Below, one piece after another: positions 5,506 through 6,388 of a stretch of DNA of 6,388 bases (the stretch's first letter is position 1; each line of letters opens with the position of its first letter). The stretch is taken from contig JABUSF010000001.1 of NCBI GenBank assembly GCA_021443945.1, positions 146,672-153,059 on the forward strand, read 5' to 3'. This DNA comes from Ileibacterium sp. Its GTDB lineage: Bacteria > Bacillota_I > Bacilli_A > Erysipelotrichales > Erysipelotrichaceae. The notes beneath the pieces are model-generated. The model was not told the DNA's origin and searched no databases. It was given only the letters and a program-made list of their open reading frames with translations. The position numbers and the translations under genes are program-made.

Positions 5506-5925
5506 ATGAAAGTTTCGACAAGGGGACGCTATGCTCTTAAGATGCTTACGGATCTGGCATTGAATCAGCAGGACGGGTATTTGAATTTGAATGAGATTGC
5601 TAATCGGCAGCACATTTCAAAAAAATATCTGGAGCAGATCGTTGCTCTGCTGAATCGTCAGCACATGCTGAAAGCGAGCCGTGGGCCTCAGGGAGGGTAT
5701 CGTCTGGCAAAAGCTCCTTATGAATATAATATTGGTGAAATTCTGCGGCTGACGGAAGGCTCTGTGGATTTGGCTCCATGGACTTCAATCCCCCAGGAAG
5801 ATCTTACAAATTATGAATTCTGGGACGGTTTTAACAAAGCAGCCGCCCGTTACGTGGACAGCATGACCCTGCAGGATCTGCTGGAAGCGGAACGGATCCG
5901 GATTGCAGGCAATTCCATCATCTGA
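5506..5925 (+). CDS. Rrf2-family transcriptional regulator lacking iron-sulfur cysteines
   Basis: DNA-binding winged-helix regulator of 139 residues, the usual Rrf2 length. The N-terminus MKVSTRGRYALKML is classic for the family. The helix-turn-helix covers about 28-55, with recognition helix SKKYLEQIVALLNRQ (38-52), and the wing is SRGPQGGYRLA (58-68). The C-terminal dimerisation helix runs from about 103 to 130, with conserved Trp106 and MTLQDLLE. IscR and NsrR members bind an Fe-S cluster through three cysteines in the loop around residues 88-105; here that loop has none, and the whole protein has no cysteine. It therefore probably senses something else or acts as an apo-type regulator, as CymR does in bacilli through a partner enzyme. 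AGGGAG (5494-5499) lies 6 nt before the ATG. The dyad at 5472-5490 suggests autoregulation. The target genes are unknown; the downstream PTS operon is one possibility. Confidence 0.92.
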   Translation: MKVSTRGRYALKMLTDLALNQQDGYLNLNEIANRQHISKKYLEQIVALLNRQHMLKASRGPQGGYRLAKAPYEYNIGEILRLTEGSVDLAPWTSIPQEDLTNYEFWDGFNKAAARYVDSMTLQDLLEAERIRIAGNSII

Positions 5926-5928
5926 CTG

Positions 5929-5954
5929 AAAAGACGGATTCCTTCCGTCTTTTT
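5929..5954 (+). terminator. Strong intrinsic terminator after the Rrf2 gene
   Basis: A perfect 10-bp stem pairs 5929-5938 (AAAAGACGGA) with 5944-5953 (TCCGTCTTTT) around a 5-nt loop. The terminal T run is 5950-5954. It starts 3 nt after the stop codon. The A-run on the 5' side means it could also act, more weakly, on antisense transcription. Confidence 0.92.
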
Positions 5955-5963
5955 CTCTGTCAT

Positions 5964-6014
5964 TGAGTGGTTGGTGCAGGGAGGAGGCAAAGTATGATAC
6001 TATTTAGCCACTCA
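5964..6014 (+). promoter_or_regulatory. Candidate PTS promoter bracketed by a 7-bp inverted repeat
   Basis: TTGGTG (5971-5976) and TATGAT (5993-5998, five of six matches) are 16 bp apart. The perfect inverted repeat TGAGTGG (5964-5970) / CCACTCA (6008-6014) lies immediately before the -35 and about 10 nt after the -10. The arms are 37 bp apart centre-gap, so binding sites on both sides of the promoter, or a long RNA-independent dyad, are possible. The regulator is unknown; no catabolite-responsive (cre) consensus was seen. Confidence 0.4.
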
Positions 6015-6044
6015 CAATTGGAAAAATGAGAAAGGGTGTTGAAC

Positions 6045-6388
6045 ATGATTGGATTAATCGTTACAGGGCACGGCAAATTTGCCACCGGCATGAAGGAAGC
6101 TCTGGCAGAAATCTCCCAGGAACCGGAATTCTTTGAAGCTGTGGATTACGAATTGAGTGAAAGCCATGAAGAGCTTTCCTGTCGGCTTGAAAAGGCGATG
6201 GATGCTTTGAAAGAGTGCGAATCCATTCTGGTTTTGAGTGATCTGGCTGGAGGTGCCCCTTTTAAGGAAGCAGTGGAGCTTGGTCAGCCAAGAGGGTATG
6301 AAATGATTGCCGGGACCAATCTTGGCATGCTGGTGGAAGTCAACCTGATGCGGCAGTTTATGGACGATGTCCATGCACTGGCTGCCCA
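6045..6388 (+). CDS. PTS system mannose/sorbose-family EIIA component (N-terminal part, truncated by window end)
   Basis: Cytosolic phosphocarrier of the phosphoenolpyruvate-dependent sugar phosphotransferase system, accepting phosphate from HPr and passing it to the EIIB subunit. The visible 114 residues begin MIGLIVTGHGKFATGM; His9 in the GHG motif is the expected phosphorylation site. LVLSDLAGGAPFKEAVEL (about 62-79) and AGTNLGMLVE (about 89-98) are the other EIIA-Man landmarks. The sequence looks closest to the N-acetylgalactosamine/mannose branch (AgaF-like), but the sugar cannot be assigned from EIIA alone. The complete domain is about 130-145 residues, so most of it is present. AAAGGGTG (6031-6038) lies 6 nt before the ATG. 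It starts a new transcription unit after the Rrf2 terminator; EIIB, EIIC and EIID genes would be expected downstream but are outside the window. Confidence 0.92.
   Translation, partial: MIGLIVTGHGKFATGMKEALAEISQEPEFFEAVDYELSESHEELSCRLEKAMDALKECESILVLSDLAGGAPFKEAVELGQPRGYEMIAGTNLGMLVEVNLMRQFMDDVHALAA

Noticed and set aside
1..6388. Search for CRISPR arrays, insertion sequences, tRNA/rRNA genes, toxin-antitoxin or defence modules
   Set aside because: No regular repeat array, transposase, terminal inverted repeat pair, tRNA cloverleaf or defence-protein motif was found on either strand.

Overview
The window looks like chromosomal housekeeping and central-carbon DNA from a Firmicute (Bacillota). 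The evidence is moderate G+C, purine-rich Shine-Dalgarno sites before nearly every gene, compact intrinsic terminators, a full-length primary sigma factor with a Firmicutes-style acidic N-terminus, a small-form malic enzyme and a mannose-family PTS component. An Erysipelotrichia-like gut bacterium would fit, but that is an inference from general resemblance and not a proven placement. All supported genes are on the + strand.

Layout: (1) nt 1-48, the last 15 codons of an unidentified gene that is probably cotranscribed with the next one. (2) 54-1223, malic enzyme, with a terminator hairpin that uses its own stop codon. (3) 1331-2182, a patatin-like acyl hydrolase behind a candidate promoter/dyad and followed by a terminator. 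(4) 2286-3437, the primary sigma factor RpoD/SigA, followed by a strong terminator and here not next to dnaG. (5) 3709-4116, an unrecognised 135-residue protein with a strong ribosome binding site and its own terminator. (6) 4117-4507, a 391-nt gap holding a doubtful 58-codon ORF, a GNRA-capped hairpin and a nested inverted repeat. (7) 4508-5365, an aldose 1-epimerase (GalM/LacX-like), ending in a large inverted repeat. (8) 5506-5925, an Rrf2-family regulator with no cysteine, preceded by a 19-bp dyad that suggests autoregulation. (9) 6045 to the window end, the N-terminal part of a mannose-family PTS EIIA protein, probably the first gene of a sugar-uptake operon.

Apart from the coupled pair at the left edge, the genes appear to be single transcription units, each closed by its own hairpin. 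The metabolic genes all touch carbon flow (malate to pyruvate, aldose anomer interconversion, phosphoenolpyruvate-driven sugar uptake), but nothing in the sequence ties them into one pathway. I found no mobile element, CRISPR array, tRNA, rRNA or recognisable defence system. The points most worth a second look are the cysteine-free Rrf2 protein with its dyad, the structured non-coding gap before the epimerase, the unrecognised 135-residue protein and the isolated sigma factor gene.
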